Source: SHWB01 sp050246875
GTDB lineage: Bacteria; Pseudomonadota; Alphaproteobacteria; UBA6615
Length of the DNA: 64,000 nucleotides
Direction of reading: 5' to 3'
NCBI GenBank assembly: GCA_050246875.1
Contig: JBFWVF010000004.1
Location: 340,915-404,914, forward strand
Shown here: in pieces, positions 61,355 to 64,000 of the stretch
Layout: the number at the start of each line of letters is the position of its first letter
Position numbering within the stretch: the first letter of the stretch is position 1
Notes under the pieces: generated by a model
The model's input: the letters and a program-made list of their open reading frames with translations, nothing else
Databases searched by the model: none
Told to the model about the DNA's origin: nothing
Made by a program: the position numbers and the translations under genes

Positions 61355-62212
61355 CTACTTGCGGTCGTAGAGGATGGCGCCGTCGGCCGCGCGCACCTGC
61401 ACCAGATGGCCGAGCATGGTCCCCCAGCCGGTGTCGAGTTCGAGGCGTATCGGCAACGGCGCCTGCCCGTCCAGCGCCCGGCCGAGCCAGACCTCGGCCG
61501 CCGTGCCTTGCAGGCCGCGCCGTCCCTCGCCGGCCTTGAAGCCGGCGACGCGCTCGAAGGTCAGGCGGCAGCCGGTGGCAGTGCCGGCGAAAGGGTTCTG
61601 GGAACTGGCCTTGTAGTCGCGCTCGCCGAGCGGCGCGACCAGCATGTCGTAGCGCCGGCGGCCGTCGTAGATCGCGGTGCGTCCGGGGCATCCGCGCGCC
61701 GTGTCCAGCACCAGCCGCGACAGGGCCGATATGGGATCGAGCGCGCCGGCGAGCTGGGCGTCGCTGATCGGCGGCCGGTCTGTCTCGGTGTTCGGCGGGT
61801 CCATGGTGACGACCGGACGGCCTGCGCCCGCGAAATCGATCTCGACCGTCTTGGTGCGGTCCCGCCAGGTATCGGCGTTGCGGAAATGACGGGAGCGCAG
61901 CGCGCCATCGTCGCGCCGGCCCTCGCTCACTGTGTCGAGCCGCCACGGCGCGAACAGCGCGACGATGCCCTGCGTGGCGGCGCGCACGCGCGTCGCGTAG
62001 GCGCCGTCCTGGCCCGGGGGCGGCAGCACGACCTGAATGTCGAAAGTCGCCCCGTTGATGCCGCCAGCATAGATCTCGTAGGTCAGATCGAGTTGCGTCG
62101 CGCCCGGCGGCACCGCGGCGACCTCGCTGGCCCGCGCCGGCCCCGCCACACCGGCCAAAGCCAGCGCAAGCGCGGCGGCGAACGTGATGCTGTGTCGTGT
62201 CCTGCGCCGCAT
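61355..62212 (-). CDS. DUF3108 domain-containing exported protein
   Basis: Encodes 285 residues. A signal peptide (SITFAAALALALAGVAGPARA) ends near residue 28. The mature part has the DUF3108 pattern LDLTYEIYAGGINGATFDIQVVL, HFRNADTW, CRLTFERVAGF and LPIRLELDTGWGTMLGHLV. These are periplasmic proteins of unknown function with a beta-rich fold. ATG 62212 is preferred to one at 62263 since it places the basic residues directly before the hydrophobic core. Confidence 0.87.
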   Translation of the reverse strand: MRRRTRHSITFAAALALALAGVAGPARASEVAAVPPGATQLDLTYEIYAGGINGATFDIQVVLPPPGQDGAYATRVRAATQGIVALFAPWRLDTVSEGRRDDGALRSRHFRNADTWRDRTKTVEIDFAGAGRPVVTMDPPNTETDRPPISDAQLAGALDPISALSRLVLDTARGCPGRTAIYDGRRRYDMLVAPLGERDYKASSQNPFAGTATGCRLTFERVAGFKAGEGRRGLQGTAAEVWLGRALDGQAPLPIRLELDTGWGTMLGHLVQVRAADGAILYDRK

Positions 62213-62348
62213 CGGCCCGTTCCGCGGGAAGCCCGCCTCCGTACATGGCGACTCGCGGGCCAAAAGCCAACCCGGCCGTCGCGCCGGGCGCCTTGACGGG
62301 TCCGGCCGGCGGCCCTAAGAAACCCGCCTTCCGGTGCGGGAGCCGGTC

Positions 62349-62423
62349 GGGCGTATAGCTCAGCGGTAGAGCACTGCTTTCACACGGCAGGGGTCCCAGG
62401 TTCAATCCCTGGTGCGCCCACCA
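62349..62423 (+). tRNA. tRNA-Val (CAC)
   Basis: A 75-nt cloverleaf. Acceptor GGGCGTA/TGCGCCC, D-arm GCTC...GAGC, anticodon stem CTGCT/GGCAG with loop TTCACAC giving anticodon CAC, T-arm CCAGG-TTCAATC-CCTGG, CCA encoded. Confidence 0.96.
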
Positions 62424-62590
62424 CCTCCCGCAAGGACTTGGCTGGAAAGGGAAAGTGGCGTCCGGGTTCGCATGAACCCGTCGGGTGCCGTGTCCGCCCT
62501 GCCGGGCGGGGCATATCGGCGCGGCCGCCGGCTGTCCCATGTGTCTCGTCGGCCGGTGGCATGCCGGCGTGCGTCCGCTAGAGTGACGCC

Positions 62591-63571
62591 ATGGTGCAAC
62601 TTTCCCTGCTCGACCTCGCCTACATCGGTGAAGGCTTCGCGCCCGCCGACGCGTTGGCCAACGCGCTCGATCTGGCGCAGCACGCCGAGGCTGCCGGCTT
62701 CAAGCGCTTCTGGCTGGCCGAACACCACAACCTCGCGGGCATCGCCAGCGCAGCGACCGCGGTGTGCATCGGCCATGTCGCCGCCGGCACAAGGACGATT
62801 CGCGTCGGTGCTGGCGGGATCATGCTGCCGAACCACTCGCCGCTGGTGATCGCCGAGCAGTTCGGCACGCTGGCGACGCTGTTCCCCGGCCGCATCGACC
62901 TCGGCCTGGGGCGCGCGCCGGGCACCGACCAGCGCACGCTGCGCGCGCTGCGGCGAAGCCCGGAGGCGGCGGAATATTTTCCGCACGACGTGGTCGAGCT
63001 ACGCGACCTGCTCGGTCCGCCGCAGGAGGGTCAGGCGATCCACGCGATACCGGGCGAGGATACCAACGTGCCGCTGTGGATACTGGGCTCCAGCCTCTTC
63101 GGCGCCCAGCTTGCCGGCATGCTCGGCCTGCCCTTCGCCTTCGCCTCGCACTTCGCGCCCCAGGCGCTGATGCAGGCGGTGTCCATCTACCGCCAGCACT
63201 TCAAACCGTCGGCGCAACTTGCCGAGCCGTACGTGATGATCGGTTGCAACGTCATCGTCGCCGATACCGAGGACGAGGCACGGCGGCTGTTCACGACGCC
63301 GCAGCAGCAGTTCACCCGCATGGTGCGCGGCACCCGTGGCCGGCTGCCGCCGCCGATCGACGACATCGAGAGCTTCTGGTCGCCGATGGAGAAGGCTCAG
63401 GCATCGTCCATGCTGGCCTGCTCGTTCTATGGTGCGACGACGACGATCAAGAGCAGGCTGGCGCCGCTGATCGAGGCCACGGGTGCCGACGAACTGATGG
63501 TCGTTGCCGCGATCTGGGACCATCGGGCACGGGTGCGGTCCTGCGAACTGCTGGCCCGGGCAATGACGTAG
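62591..63571 (+). CDS. Luciferase-like flavin-dependent monooxygenase, group 1
   Basis: Encodes 326 residues of the LLM TIM-barrel family. LSLLDLAYIGEG, FWLAEHHNLAGIASA, GAGGIMLPNHSPLVIAEQFGTLATLFPGRIDLGLGRAPGTD are the group-1 signature (MsnO8-like). It binds FMNH2 supplied by a separate reductase; substrate unknown. The ATG at 62591 lies 167 nt after tRNA-Val. Confidence 0.92.
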   Translation: MVQLSLLDLAYIGEGFAPADALANALDLAQHAEAAGFKRFWLAEHHNLAGIASAATAVCIGHVAAGTRTIRVGAGGIMLPNHSPLVIAEQFGTLATLFPGRIDLGLGRAPGTDQRTLRALRRSPEAAEYFPHDVVELRDLLGPPQEGQAIHAIPGEDTNVPLWILGSSLFGAQLAGMLGLPFAFASHFAPQALMQAVSIYRQHFKPSAQLAEPYVMIGCNVIVADTEDEARRLFTTPQQQFTRMVRGTRGRLPPPIDDIESFWSPMEKAQASSMLACSFYGATTTIKSRLAPLIEATGADELMVVAAIWDHRARVRSCELLARAMT

Positions 63572-63626
63572 GGGAGGCCGTGGTCCTAGCGGCCCAGGCA
63601 TCGTGGCGCAGGATGGAAGACCGCAC

Positions 63627-63974
63627 ATGACCGTTCCTTCCGTCGACTGGAGCCGGGTGCCGTGGCAGGCGATCCGGCCGGGTATCGAGCGCAAGGCCTT
63701 CACAGCCGGCGGCTGCACGCTGGCGCTCAATCGCCTTTCGCCCGGCTTCGCCCCCGGCCCGCACAGCCACCCCCATGCGCAGACGGTCTACATCATTGCC
63801 GGCACGCTCGATCTGCGCGTCGGCACGGAGATCCATCGCCTTGGCCCCGGATCGGTGCTCTACGTCCCGCCGCACGTCGAGCACGGCGCCGTCGCGGTAA
63901 TCGGCGACGAGCCTTGCCTCAACCTCGACGTCTTCGTGCCGGCCCGACCTGAATACGCCGCGCCGCTGGCCTGA
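63627..63974 (+). CDS. Small single-domain cupin protein
   Basis: Encodes 115 residues. PGPHSHPHAQTVYIIAGTLDLRVG and GPGSVLYVPPHVEHGAVAV are cupin motifs 1 and 2, with three His residues positioned for a metal. Regulatory or oxygenase/isomerase role unknown. ATG 63627 is chosen; a GTG at 63603 in frame is the alternative. It follows the luciferase-like gene by 55 nt. Confidence 0.82.
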   Translation: MTVPSVDWSRVPWQAIRPGIERKAFTAGGCTLALNRLSPGFAPGPHSHPHAQTVYIIAGTLDLRVGTEIHRLGPGSVLYVPPHVEHGAVAVIGDEPCLNLDVFVPARPEYAAPLA

Positions 63975-64000
63975 GCCTCAGGCCGCCGCGCCGAGGCCGC

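Noticed and set aside
63976..64000. A leftward gene whose last codons and stop may lie at the right edge
   Set aside because: Only about 7 codons are visible (a possible GLGAAA stop); too short to support.

Overview
The window comes from a high-GC chromosome, most likely an alphaproteobacterium of Rhodospirillales/Rhizobiales type. The best evidence is the gene order murA, DUF2948, (hisG) hisD, UPF0262, low-molecular-weight phosphatase, infA, maf, rng, yacG, tRNA-Phe (about 20.1-29.8 kb), which is a conserved alphaproteobacterial block. No sequence search was run; the assignment rests on recognised families and synteny.

1-7.57 kb: an RHS/YD-repeat locus. Two small exported proteins precede a 1929-residue RHS protein with a signal peptide, a transglutaminase-like domain, YD repeats, an RHS core and a variable C-terminal tip. 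A small membrane-anchored protein, probably its immunity factor, follows at once, and then an orphan RHS fragment.

7.54-20.16 kb: a probable genomic island. A 46-bp copy of the 3' part of tRNA-Phe at 7550-7595 exactly repeats the intact tRNA-Phe at 20116-20191 in the same orientation. Inside lie a decayed tyrosine-recombinase fragment, a possible phage nuclease remnant, a complete carbon-phosphorus lyase set (phnGHIJKLM plus a DUF1045 protein, leftward), phnF and the phosphonate uptake genes phnCDE with a PhnZ-like HD oxygenase (rightward). Two Pho boxes and a GntR/HutC-type operator sit in the divergent control region. The right end (19.37-20.10 kb) is gene-free, looks poorer in GC and carries three similar GTTACC repeats.

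20.1-33.7 kb: housekeeping genes (yacG, rng, maf, infA, hisD, hisG, murA, dcd), small conserved proteins (PH-domain, DUF2948, RidA, TerB), a PAP2 phosphatase, a FAH-family hydrolase with a cupin, tRNA-Thr and a Gfo/Idh/MocA oxidoreductase.

33.7-39.4 kb: an oxygenase, an ACMSD-like amidohydrolase and a NodU-family carbamoyltransferase followed by two small membrane proteins (DUF5989, only 49 residues, and SxtJ).

39.5-55.5 kb: an uncharacterised catabolic-looking region with an acyl-CoA ligase, two alpha/beta hydrolases, a cyclase-family hydrolase, a carboxymuconolactone-decarboxylase-like protein, a BASS transporter, an ArsC-like reductase, a ketopantoate-reductase-like enzyme, two tandem Bcr/CflA-type MFS exporters, and a twice-repeated divergent arrangement of a 2-oxoglutarate/Fe(II) oxygenase with a beta-hydroxyacid-dehydrogenase-like enzyme. 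The pathway is not one I recognise.

55.5-61.4 kb: a tightly coupled sugar operon (glycosyltransferase, CDP-glucose 4,6-dehydratase-like, C-methyltransferase, 3,5-epimerase-like, two SDR enzymes, the last like UDP-glucuronate decarboxylase), probably making and transferring a branched deoxysugar. The window ends with a DUF3108 protein, tRNA-Val, a luciferase-like monooxygenase and a small cupin.
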